From positions 128,607 through 192,606 of the forward strand of contig MNCI01001406.1 in assembly GCA_015680685.1 (NCBI GenBank): a stretch of 64,000 nt of DNA. Direction: 5' to 3'. This document shows positions 47,621 through 58,677 of this stretch, piece after piece. Position numbers and translations under genes: made by a program. The notes beneath the pieces were generated by a model. That model saw only the letters and a list, made by a program, of their open reading frames with translations. It was not told where the DNA came from and ran no database searches. Numbering within the stretch: the first letter of the stretch is position 1; each line of letters opens with the position of its first letter. Source of the DNA: Gnetum montanum (Eukaryota > Streptophyta > Gnetopsida > Gnetales > Gnetaceae).

Positions 47621-48480
47621 TGGTGTAAATTTTGTGTTTGCATATCCTAGGATCTATTCTGATTAATTTGGGATATGACCAACTGAAGGCTTTTAAGCAT
47701 TTGTTTATCACCTTTAGCAGTCTCTCTTTCTATTGAGGAGTGAGCTTCACGTTAATAATTACCTATTTTCCATCCTTGAAAAACATGTACTCCATACCAG
47801 TGGAAAATGGTTTTAACTCAACGGGATCCTGCTTAAAGTTATCAAGGATTTCCAACTTCCCCCAGTTGATATTTTCAATGTCAAGACTTGAAAGCTGGTG
47901 GTGGAATTGCTCTAATGTGTCTTTGCTATTGATGTAAGTGCAAGTCAAATCCTCATTTGGTTCCATGCATATAGTTGAACTACTCTCTTGATCAATTGTC
48001 AGCCATTGGGTGCCCTCTTGTCTTGTGGCTATTGCATACATGCATCTTTGTATATTAGTCACTTGTGCACATTGATTGCATGTAAGCGATGTTAAACATT
48101 GTACAAACCATGACTCTTGCAAGTAATTACACCCTGTGTCACTATATGCGATGCATGGAACTTTCTTCTTTTTGATCTCCCAAAATATATTTTCCTTTGA
48201 TATTTCTAGGGAAAGATCATAGATTCCTAGATGCACGTCAATTATTCTTAGCCATGCTCTTCCTATTACGATTGGGAAGTCCCCCTTACTGTTATTCACT
48301 TGAATCACTAGGAAGTCAACTGGATATGACCACCCACAAACAGTCGTAACAATGTCCTTCACTAGCCCTAATGGGATAGTGATGGACTAGTTAACCAACT
48401 CTAAACGAATGTTACTCTTTTTAGTGGAGGTAGGTTCCAAGCTTTGTACATTTTTTGAGAAATTAAGTTGACCCAGAACT
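47621..48480 (-). pseudogene. Protease and PR-RT linker of E3
   Basis: The frame 48362-47763 is open for 199 codons: VNNSKGDFPIVIGRAWLRII, then RCMYAIATRQEGTQWLTIDQ and SCTYINSKD-like linker, and ENINWGKLEILDNFKQDP. The segment upstream (VNLISQKMYKAWNLPPLK, about 48465-48420) lacks the D-S/T-G active site (reads KFKFW). Confidence 0.78.
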
Positions 48481-51139
48481 TGAATTTAAAAGAGCTTTTC
48501 ACAACTCATTCCTAGCGATCTGTAGATATATAAGAGGACTCCCAGGATTAGAGAATTTCCTAGGAAAATGACCAGCCTTAATCCAATTGGTGATGTCATG
48601 AGTTAACATGACTGTATGCGTTGGACACAGTGTTTAGCCTAAAGGGAGTTTTGAAGTTTTGATTGGTAATGAGGCATCTAAAGGATTAGCCGCTTGTGGT
48701 TGCAAGGGCTTAGTTGGATTGTTGGTTTTGAAGAAAGATCTTTTCTTCATGTAGTTGTTAGAACCAACAGTAGATTAAGAGTTAACTACCCTTGTAGCAT
48801 TACATTACTATAGCTGGGTAGGGAGTTCACCCTGCATAGTTGGAGTAGGTGGTAATGGAGATATGGATAGAAGAGGTGCAACCAGATGAGAAGGATAGTA
48901 TGTTTGTGGAACATCACCCCTAGGAGAAGGAGTCCTATAGTACTCATGGGCTTGGTAGTGAGGTTGAGAAGTGACGTGACTAGTAGAGTCACATGGAGAG
49001 ATTGGTTGCTTCACGTAATATCCATACAGGTCAGGTTGATGATAAGGATACTATTGCCATGGTGGTGGAATTCCCCATGATTGTGGATGCTACCACTATT
49101 GATACTGCTCAGTTGGTTGTGGTCTAGTTCCACTTGGATAATACGTTAAGGGTTGGTGGAACTATTTTAGGTTACATTGGGGATAAGGTAACCTTCAGGG
49201 TGTTTTCTTTCTATTCAATTGTGGGTTGAGTGCATACACCCCAAACTCCTACAGATGTAAGATTATAGGGAAACATCCCTTAGGATGGTCATATTGGCAT
49301 ATTTTGCATCCACTATCATTGTCTGTATCCAAATCCACAACCTCTTCGATGATGGAAACTTTGTCCTTACCCTTGTTACATGCATATTTTGCTTCTCTCT
49401 TTTTTTTTCTTTTCCCATTCACTACCTTGCTCTCTATACTCCTTTACTATTTTGAGAATGATTTGAAATCTATTATCTAGGGAGTCCCACATTTGGTCTA
49501 CCTTTGCCATACTTCCGATGCAAGTTTTTAAATGGGAAAAGTTTTCCTATTCACCATCTCTTCGAGTGGTGACTCTTCTTTATCCTCACAAAATATTACT
49601 CCCCTCTTTTTGAGGGAAGGATCTCTATTATATTCCTCTACACTTTCTCTTTTCCATAACTCACCTTCCTCTTTAGCAACTTGCTCCAATAATCTTTGTG
49701 CTTGATGGATCCTAAGCTCGGATAGTCTTCTTTGGGCATCAATCCCAAGCGTTCTTCACATTTCATGCCTAGGCCCATCTATGAGATGGTGTAGTTAATC
49801 CCTCTGCAAATAGCCATGGCCAAGACAACAATGTAACAGTGCATAATATCGGCCCATGGCAGCATCCAAGGGTTCATGTCCTCATTGTTTCCAACCTTGG
49901 ATTTGCTTTCATAGGTTGAACACTCGAGAGTATGTTTGGTACTTATTGTTGAACAATTCTAACATGGTACTCCACCTATGAATGGATTTCGGTTCTAAGG
50001 ACCAGTACCAGCTTTTCGCTTCTTTAATTAGCATCCATGGAAACAACTTTAATTTTTGCCATTCATTTTCTATGTTTTGTAAGGCACATGCATCATGAAA
50101 TGCTTATAGATGATTTTGAGGATCAGCATTCTATCCCCCTTCAAATTGTGGGATATTGTTCATGTCTAATCTCTTGATCCTACTATTCTTTTGATGCCTT
50201 GTTGGGATCCTAATAGCCTCAATTATGTTTAACATACTTTGAGTATTTAGTAGGGATTCATCATGATCATCTCATCTGTGGTGTCTATGATGCCCATGTT
50301 GTTCCCTACTCTCCCTTCTTTCATGGTGTGTTTCTCTAGAGTGCCCTTGTCTCTCGACTATTTTGTCTATGACTTCTATTTCACCTACCCTTATCCTCAT
50401 GGTCTTTTTCCTTGTGACAACATCCAAATCTTGAAGGAGAGGGTGAAGGAGATTATGAAGGCAAAGAAGAAGGAGGATTGTCACCATGTCAGTGCCTGCT
50501 TCCTTCTCTTCGGTGGTCATGGCCTCGATCGCCATTAAGATCAAAATGTCCATCTTTGTCATGTATTTTTGTTCCTTTTCTAGACCCGTTATGTCTGTTA
50601 GTATTAGAATCTAGGTTATGGATAGTTGAGATAATATTCTGATACACAACCCCTTGACCGAAGTTAATGGGAGGAACATCATTGTGTGGGCGACTACCTG
50701 AGGCACGTTCACCACCCTTATTTTCGCTTAGGACATGTGGGACATTTTGCAACAACTTTTCCTTCATGGATTCATGATGTCTCTCCTATTGTAAATTCCT
50801 TTAACATTGTGCCTTTGTGGGTCAATACTCTCTCAAGTCATGATCATGCACAATGTACTCTGCTTGTAAGTGCTACATACCAATTTGTGTGAGATCACAA
50901 AGAAGCATGCTCGAGACTGAGCAATCGGAAGGTAATACTATGTTACCTTCTAAATCTCACCAACATAGTTGTTCATCTTGGTGAAGGATAAAGGTAAATT
51001 TTGGTATATAATCATCAGGATGAACATATACCACGTGAAACTATTGAGGAACTAGCAGATTATCATGTGTACTACACCTCCGATTGTTCCTTGTATCAGA
51101 CCTAGATGGTGAAACACTTTTGTACGAAGAAGGAGACAT
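48481..51139 (-). pseudogene. gag of E3
   Basis: It starts at ATG 51139 (MSPSSYKSVSPSRS), with an in-frame stop after VPQ. NIVLPSDCSVSSML follows. The frame 50767-50489 holds KEKLLQNVPHVLSENKGGER. A charged stretch follows, then the gag core at about 50150-49850. The knuckle CKICQYDHPKGC is at about 49310-49270. The Pro-rich segment 49014-48808 (SPRGDVPQTYYPSHLVAPLL) precedes PR. Confidence 0.73.
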
Positions 51140-51258
51140 GATTGTCTATTTAGTGTATAATGTATTATATATATATATTCCTTGTAACCAACCCTAAGGG
51201 TTTTTTCCAATGATGAGAAATATTTCCTAAGTTCTAATTACGACACAAACAACAAAGT

Positions 51259-51276
51259 CCTTGACAACGGTGCCAA
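51259..51276 (-). other. Primer binding site of E3 (tRNA-Asp type)
   Basis: TGGCACCGTTGTCAAGGA, one base from the LTR end; C-to-T and G-to-A changes explain most differences from the canonical site. Confidence 0.75.
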
Positions 51277-52098
51277 TGATGAGTGGCAAGGTATCCCTAC
51301 GCTCAATCATATGAATATGATCATACATGCATGATTTGGTTAAATTCCAGGGACTAAGTTCTTACACGCCTTTGTGGAACAAGGACAAGTTAGTCAATCA
51401 TTGTCTTCCCAAGCTTACTTGTATAGCATGATTGTATGGTTAAGTAAACTTGAGGTACATGATTTTTATAGTTTTTAAGGTTTTATCTCCTAGTGCTACA
51501 AAGGGAGAAGAGAGATAACTATGTAACTAATTTTAATTTAACTACTTAACTATGCTTTAACTAGTCCTAACACCAGCATCTGTTCTCACTTGCCATACAC
51601 ATCCTAAACTAGTGCTACACTATTGGGATTACCAAACACTAATCGTTACTAGGTTACCAAGTGTTACATGCATGCTCGAAGTGATCATACTGAGTGTTCT
51701 TACATAGGAGACTTGTAGGGTGAGAGAGAGAACATTAATTAACTAAAAAAGCATTAAGTAACAGTAATTAACATCAATTAATCTATTCTAAATGCTACAA
51801 GGTTTATCACAAAGTTCATCTTTATTGCCATACACAAGGTGTGCTCAGGTACATAATGCTCAAATAAAGATCTGTTCACTTTATGACTCCTACTATAGGC
51901 ACTCAAAAATAATTCTCTCTCTAGAAAGGAAAAAAGGCAAGAGTTTGGGTAAGAGACTAAGACTAACTATGCAAACCAAGTGTGCCTACCTCTTATTTAT
52001 AGGCAATGAGGCAAGCCTCGATATCGCATATGTGATATCACTTGGAAGGCTCCGATATCACGTACTTGATATCATGGACACAATATTATAGCTCATCA
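51277..52098 (-). mobile_element. 5' LTR of E3
   Basis: The minus strand runs TGATGAGCTATA to CTCATCA. TATA box at 51994-52001. Ladder at 52018-52088 (TGATATCAAGTACGTGATATC type). Confidence 0.88.
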
Positions 52099-52653
52099 AA
52101 TGGCAATAAGATGGAGATTGATTCTTATTCATTGTAGCACTTTGACTTAGATTAGATTTACTTTCCATGCAATTTACTTTTCATGTACTTAGTTAATATT
52201 TACATTTTAATGCATGTTAATTAATTAAGCACATATGTATAGTTACTTCGAGCATGCATATGACTCTTGGTAATCCCAATAATGCTTAATGTTTGATAAC
52301 CCATAAGCATTATATGTGTTCAGGATGTGCATGGGAAGTGGGATCGGATACTTATGTTAGGGTAGTTAATTATTAATTAGTAGTTAGATTAGTTGAATTG
52401 ATTATAAATTGAGTTTCAAGCTATTGTTAATCCTAGAACAATAAAATATAAAATCATAAAAACCATATGCCTCACTCTAGACTAAACCATATGTGAGAAA
52501 GCTACCACTAGTCTAAGTGGGAAGATAGTGAACTACGATCAAGGCATAGAAATCTAGATGCCACAACTAGTCCCATCCATGGAATTTGACCAGATTGTGT
52601 GTGAACACTTGTGAGTCATATGGTTGGGTGTAGGGGTACCTCATCACTCATCA

Positions 52654-54170
52654 ATCATGACAAGGTAGCACTGCGAGTCATGAGGATCTATGCAATACTC
52701 GCAAGAACCCTCATTATTAGAGAATGAGGAAGCCTCATTTAAATCTTATTTTATGCCCTTAGAGGAAGAGAGCTTCTCCATACCTTTTCCCATGTACTCC
52801 TTTCTATGTCTAGGTGTTACAATTTCTTTTATTGCTTCATCCATTCTACCTTCAATATCCTTGAGGAAATTAGTCATTTTCTTATCCATCAAATCCCTAA
52901 CTTAGTCCACCCTATAGACAAAGCCTATTAATGCCTTATGGGTTCTAACTTGATCATGTGCTAAGGCCTTAAGAGTAGAAGGAGGTTTGGCAATATCTTC
53001 AATAATTTTGACCTTCTTTCTACATATGGGATCAAGGTTATACTCCTTTGAAAATTTTTATTTTCTCCATTCATCCTCCATACTAGTAATAGTATTAAGG
53101 ATTGCTTTGACCTGGGCCACAATCTTTTTGTGTACCTAGCCCATTGCGTACATATCTATTCATTCCCTTGTCTCCTACCTTAGACCTTCTATGATATGCA
53201 TGAGCTAATTAGGATAGTGATGGGTAGTTTTAAGATATCTCTTCATGGCTATGTATAGTGATTCACAGGCTCCTTACCTTAATCTAACCATCTTCTTCCA
53301 GATGTTGAAAATGAGATTATAGGTTTGGAATTTGGTGTAGAAAATTTTAATCATATTTTCCCATGCCTAAATTGACTTATATGAAACAATTTGTACCAGT
53401 TGTTTTCTTATTCAATGACAGTGCATGGGAACAACTGTAACTTTTGCTAATTACTAATGATTCCTTATAGATAACAAGCATTATCAAATGCCTACACATG
53501 GAGTTGGGGATCATCATTGGTATATCCTCCATATAATGGAACATTAGCAATGTTGATGTATTTGATCTTACTATCTTGAACATGCTTCTTTGGAATGCAA
53601 ATAGCTTTTTTGAGCTCATGATAATCACTCTAGTTGAACAAGGAGGAACTACCATCACTAGATATTTTTGAAAGATGAAAATGATAGAACCCAAGAAGGA
53701 GATCATCATCATAGGTTCATGCTACATTGGAATTGATAGCTTCCAACCATGGACCTTCTTAATGAAGTGGTTCTTTATCTTTAATGTTTGCTTTCTTGCC
53801 TTGCTCCTCATTTGAGTGATTAGATCAAAAGTCATGATGAACCTCTTCCTCTACAATATGATCTCAAAGCTCTTGTTGTAGTTGAAGCTCATACTCACTA
53901 AAATTTGGCTTAGAAGCTATGTAGAAGGTGCAAATTTCCTATAGCCCAAGGTAGATCAAGACCTCTTTGAGATTTGCTATTGTAGCTACAATTTTTTCCT
54001 TTGCATAATGTCTATGAATGTCGTGCCACCTTCCCTACTTGTCATGTTGATAAGTCAAGACAACCAATGGTAAAGTTAGGTCATCTATATGTTTGAATAC
54101 AACAATAGCCTTTTGTCACTTTGGTAATTTCTCTGAGGTATTTGGAGGACTCCTAGCATCATCTACCATC
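52654..54170 (-). pseudogene. gag remnant of another gypsy element (E8)
   Basis: The minus strand starts at ATG 54170 (MVDDARSPPNTSEKLPK). About 53570-53480 gives INIANVPLYGGYTNDDPQ, the counterpart of INNIPKFLGGYNSNPQ in E4. It ends with CEYCIDPHDSQC at about 52700-52665, a C-x2-C-x3-H-x3-C knuckle-like motif. It is cut at 52653 by the E4 LTR edge. Many stops. Confidence 0.65.
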
Positions 54171-54289
54171 TTACATGTGTTCAAAACCTACATACAATGC
54201 TAAGAAATACATACAAAGTTTGAATAAAGATCAAAATTGAGATTATATAAATATTTCCAAGAAATTCACTAATTCTTTTTTGATAATGA

Positions 54290-55275
54290 TGTTAATGACA
54301 AGGGTCCTACTATTTTTGGACCAAGGGGATATATCATTTGAATCATAGTGTAAGTTGGTCATAAGCTTCAAAGACAATGTTGAGTGGATTTCCAAGAACA
54401 CTTGTGTATGTCATTATGTTCAAAAAATATAAAATATTTTATAACATATATGATACAATTCAAATCCATACAACCATGGTGGAAGAGATAAAAAAATATT
54501 GATGATTTTTATCTATTTTATATTTATAAAGAACAAAATGATAATAAATACACATGCATTACAACCCCACCTAGGGATAGGGGTAATACTCACATACACA
54601 CTCATGTGTTGCAATCCCTCAAGGAACAAGTGCAACAGTACACATAAAATGCAAAAAAAATGGCTCTTGATTATAACCTTGATGGCCCAACACTATACCA
54701 TATAGTTGTGACCCCTTGGGGTAAGGTTGAGTCATCACAACTTATGAAAATGAGAATTAAATAAATATTTTATGGGTTTTAATGGTTTATGATGTTTTTG
54801 GCATGTTAATGTTTAAGGCATCAATGGTAAAAATAAGGAAAATCATATGCTTTATTCATGATGCAAACACTAGAATTTGCATCAACTAAATAGTTTTAGT
54901 CTACATATACATGGTAGAACTATGATAAAGTCTAGATGCACTTGTAAAAGCTACAACTCAAAACACACAAAAATAGAGAAGAAAATCAACATACTCAAGG
55001 AAGGAAGAGCTCTTCACATAAACCAAATATCACAAGCTCTAGGAAATGACTAATTATTTACTTGTTGTTATGTGAGAACTTGCCTTAGGTATTTATAGTT
55101 TTTGCATGAGAACAAAGAGAGTTTGTCAACACCTGGGTACCAATGGAGGCTCATCGATGCCATATAAGTTAACTTGATCACACTATTGATAAGGATGTCT
55201 AATCAAGACTAGGCAAGAGAGGTGTTAGCATTCCTATGCTGATGCAAGAGGTGTGTTAGCATTGGGTACTTAACA
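54290..55275 (-). mobile_element. LTR with TGTTAA/TTAACA ends
   Basis: The minus strand starts TGTTAAGTACCC right after a purine tract AAAAGGGAGGGTA (55276-55288) and ends GTCATTAACA at 54290. TATA box CTATAAATAC at 55089-55098. E8 gag lies on the far side of the LTR end, so the same LTR sits like a 3' LTR for the right and a 5' LTR for the left. No convincing PBS is visible at 54270-54289. Confidence 0.6.
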
Positions 55276-56002
55276 TACCCTCCCTTTTAGCCACAATCCA
55301 CTAGTCTACATCTAGGATAATCCATAACTTGAAGGGACATGCCAAAATAATACCAAGAAATCTGAACAAAGCTAGAATTATCCTAAAGAGCATGGAATTT
55401 AGCATGAAGCGTTTGAGTATGAAAAATAGGTAAGAACACATTATAGGGAACCAATAACCTCAACCGAACACACTAGACTATAAACACATGGCACACCAAA
55501 CACTTCTCCAAATCTAGGAATTACAATTAATATATACAGTATCATTGGATGCTTTATCAATTCCAAAAAAATTAAAATTCTAAGTTGGCAATCGAGGAAA
55601 TCAAGTATGATCAATTGGCTCATACATGTATGTGTATATATACACATCGGCATAAAACAAAGTACTTGTAACTTAACATTATTATGTAAATTCTATTAGA
55701 GTTTTGTGAAATGTTCATGACCACTACACTGCAACCTTGAGTAACTACTACTATAAATATTAAGGGTGGGCAACACAAGGCCTAGGCTTCCACCATACAA
55801 TGTAGGTAACACACAAAGCATTCTAAGCATTGATGGTGATGGGTACATGGAATGATTCCTACCACAATTCTGATATATTCAGAGGAAAAACTTAACATAA
55901 GCAATGTTTTGTAATTTTGGTTGGGAGGCCAACTACTCATCATATTCTTATCATTCTAATTTATATTTCCTCACTAAAGTATTAGATATATTAATCCCAT
56001 GA

Positions 56003-56035
56003 TATTATATATATATATATATATATATGTATATT
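56003..56035. repeat. AT microsatellite
   Basis: Uninterrupted TATATA run, ending TGTATATTAG. Confidence 0.9.
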
Positions 56036-56170
56036 AGTTTAGCTATATATTTAAGATATATATTTATTATTTTCCCCAAATAATTTTTTATATTTTTTAA
56101 ATAAATAAAGTCTCAAATTGATTCACCAAAGATTAATTTTCATATTGAAAACAAAGTCAAAACTAGTGTA
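56035..56170. repeat. Dispersed repeat, copy 1 of a pair
   Basis: GTTTAGCTATATATTTA to ATATTGAAAACAAAGTC matches 59507-59640 (shared words TCTCAAATTGATTCA and TTCATATTGAAAAC-like), about 3.5 kb away in the same orientation. Confidence 0.65.
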
Positions 56171-57189
56171 CTTTATTTAATCATAATTCTCATCAAAAGT
56201 TTCAACCAACCTTATTACCAAAAGTATTTATTTCAAGGGACAAAATCCAGGTAACAAAGTAGAGGTAGTTGGCCTCTAAGCTAAACCAATAATTTCTACT
56301 TAGCTATTATGACAATTGAAAAAACCATAACCAAAAGAGTTCCCTTCACCATTATACCATAAAATTATTTTCTTGTGCATAGGATTCTCTTAGATAAGGA
56401 TGGTAGTTGACCTATTGGTTAAAATAAAAAATTTTCTTGTGATTTAGTACATGGTATCATACCTTTTATTACATTTCTCTTAGGACAAAATAAATGACTT
56501 TCTAGGAATGCCTAGGAAGTAAGAGTTTAAGAAGAAAGGTAGTACAAGGTAGATCAAGGTAGGGTTTGCTAATTTTTTCATCCAACAAATACAAAAGAAG
56601 CTAGAGGCTCTTGAAAATGATGTCCAACATTATAGACCATGACAACATATTTAATGCATGAAATCTCACTTCATAATTACCAGGTGAGGCATGATGTCCA
56701 TCCAAGATGGATTTCCATCCATATCTTCTGTGCGCACAAAGGGTAGCTATATCCTCATACCTCAATGGCATATTAATAAAGCTTTCCATTCTAACCAAAT
56801 GATTTTATAATTTTTTTCTTTAAAAATGTAATAAAGAAGCAAGTTTGGTATGATGAACTTTTAGATGAATCTTTGAAGGTTGCTTTTAGTTTTGACAATT
56901 GAGGAAGAAGTAGAAGGATGCAGTGTTTTGGGATGAAGTATGTCATCAAAGATGAAGGAATCAACACAAAAGATGTTGTGTAAGAGAGACCCACACAAGT
57001 GGTTTAGTACTTCAGGACCATTCAAACTCTGGCTATATAGCAACATTTTCTTACATATTCAACGTTGGCTTCTTTTAAACCACAATTTATAACCTTTTTC
57101 TTCGTATATAGAACATAGATGGTTTTATTTTTACTTTGTTTTGATGGGTTAAAGGATGATGTCACTAGTTAAGTTAATGTTGGGGTAGA

Positions 57190-57520
57190 TGTTAACAAAT
57201 TCTAGTTCCAAGACCTAGGATCAATGTTGTAATCTAAGGATGAGATTGATAAAAGATATTAAAAAAATAGAATTGAGGTAGGATGATCAAAATAGAAAGG
57301 TACTAGAAGTATTCTATGAGATAAAAAAATCTTATTAAAACTAATGGAAGATTTAAGATTTTAAAGGATAATTATTAGGCTTACTATCTTATATGGTGCT
57401 AAATGTTAGACAATATAAAAGAGATATAAACAACAATTAAGTGTGATAGAAATGTGAATGTGTATGCTAATACATGCATTACAGGAAGACTGAGTTGCTT
57501 TTATTTCAAATAAGTTACAA
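57190..57520 (+). pseudogene. RTE-type LINE reverse transcriptase remnant
   Basis: The plus strand, read through stops, gives the C-terminal RT landmarks of plant RTE LINEs in order: a QDLGSML block (YLGS), DEIDKRY, a basic RIEVG step, DKKILLKL, then RLTILYGAKC (usual form RPxxLYGxECW) and KRYKQQLSVIEM (usual KKQHxxKMSVAEM). Five or more stops show that it is dead. Upstream RT motifs and the endonuclease are not recognisable, as expected of a 5'-truncated copy. No poly-A tail or target duplication was identified. Confidence 0.75.
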
Positions 57521-58432
57521 GAATAGTGTTTTAGATAATTCCAAATAGTGAACCTGCTACTCCAAGAAAGCCACTAATTAGAACACCTAAAAGACATGAG
57601 AGAAAAATTGTAAATAAACAAAGATCTAGATTTTCATAAAGGTGAATGGTGAAAGAACTCATGTAGCTACCGTGGTTTTGTATTGGAACAAGGTTACAAC
57701 GATAAAGAAGTAACATTTAAATCTTGGAGACCACTAATTCCCTAAAGAGGTGACAATCCTTTATTTTAAATTAGATATTTGAAGGATTAAAAGCAAAATA
57801 AATGTGTTATGGTATTACGTTTTTTTTTTAAATTATAGTTTTTGTCCATATACACAATTGTACTTATTCAAAATTTAAGTGTGATCATGACCTTGGCTTC
57901 CTTGAACCCCGTATCATAGCATGGGACAAGGATAAAATGATTATGATGCTGATCCTCTATATTAAAATTATGGTATTGAAATATTAATTTCAAAGATGGT
58001 TGAACTTTCAAATGTTAGAGAAATCCTTAGTAATATAGGCTTATGGGGAATAACCGTAAAATAGCTTTAAAACATTGGATACCACCAATCATTTATGCTT
58101 TTAGCATCTAAGATAAAAGTATAAAGATATTATCTTGGAATGCATAGGCAATGTTAGAACCTTAGACATACTACTACTAAACTTAGGAATCCTTATGTTG
58201 TGTGTTGGCATAATAAATGTTTATTTCATTTCATTTGGCCAAAGATCGTTTTGTGTGTGTTAGCATAACAACCATTGCTTCCAGGTGTGGCAGTTAAGTA
58301 GCCATGGGTCATATCTATCCTAGGGATTTTACTGCCAGCTACAAATTATCTTCAAAAAATATATATATAATCCAGATTCTGCCAGTGAACTAGTCTGCCA
58401 GCTAACTTGTCTTATTTCATGTGCACATAAAG

Positions 58433-58481
58433 AAAATGAGACTCTCGAAATCATGTGACGAAAATGAGACTCTCGAAATAT
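58433..58481. repeat. Short tandem duplication
   Basis: AAAATGAGACTCTCGAAAT occurs twice, 28 bases apart. Confidence 0.8.
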
Positions 58482-58677
58482 CTCCAAATCTGTGGTGAAT
58501 GATGTTCAATCCAACTGTGTGGACACGCTTTAATCTTGTGCAACCAAGCTGCTTCAAACTGCGAACAATTGAGTATATATACAGGCATAGGTGCCGTAGT
58601 TCTTGTGCAGCAGACATTAATTAGCCAAGTTTGTAATAATATAGCTGGAATCCTTTTAGTCTTCTTGCCTTTTGCAG

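Larger units (their letters stand above)
42013..52098 (-). mobile_element. Full-length Ty3/gypsy element E3, nested in the E4 LTR
   Basis: Identical target duplications AATGG flank it. On the minus strand: 5' LTR (51277-52098), PBS, gag, PR, RT, RH, INT, 3' non-coding region, PPT and 3' LTR (42013-42903). Same family as E1 and E2. The left LTR is longer partly because of an assembly duplication around the N at 42542, and a second such duplication lies at 43808-44000. Confidence 0.93.
41684..52653 (+). mobile_element. 3' LTR of E4, split by E3
   Basis: Left part 41684-42012 (starting TGATCAG, after decayed PPT AGTTGTGGCAGTA) and right part 52104-52653 (ending CTCATCA) together match the E5 LTR. 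The match runs in order across the gap: GGACATATTCCATGAATGG to the left, GGCAATAAGATGGAGATTG to the right. TATA box TATAAATA at 41810-41817. ATATC ladder at 41710-41795. AATGG is duplicated at 42008-42012 and 52099-52103. Confidence 0.88.
55289..57150. other. Stretch without a supported gene
   Basis: AT-rich sequence, presumably 3' internal sequence of a decayed minus-strand element next to the LTR. It contains an (AT)n run at 56003-56035. Minus-strand frames at 56601-57046 show no family likeness. Confidence 0.4.

Noticed and set aside
56601-57046. Minus-strand frames of 60-67 codons
   Set aside because: No recognisable domain, overlapping frames of similar length, and AT-rich surroundings. 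Chance is the simplest reading.
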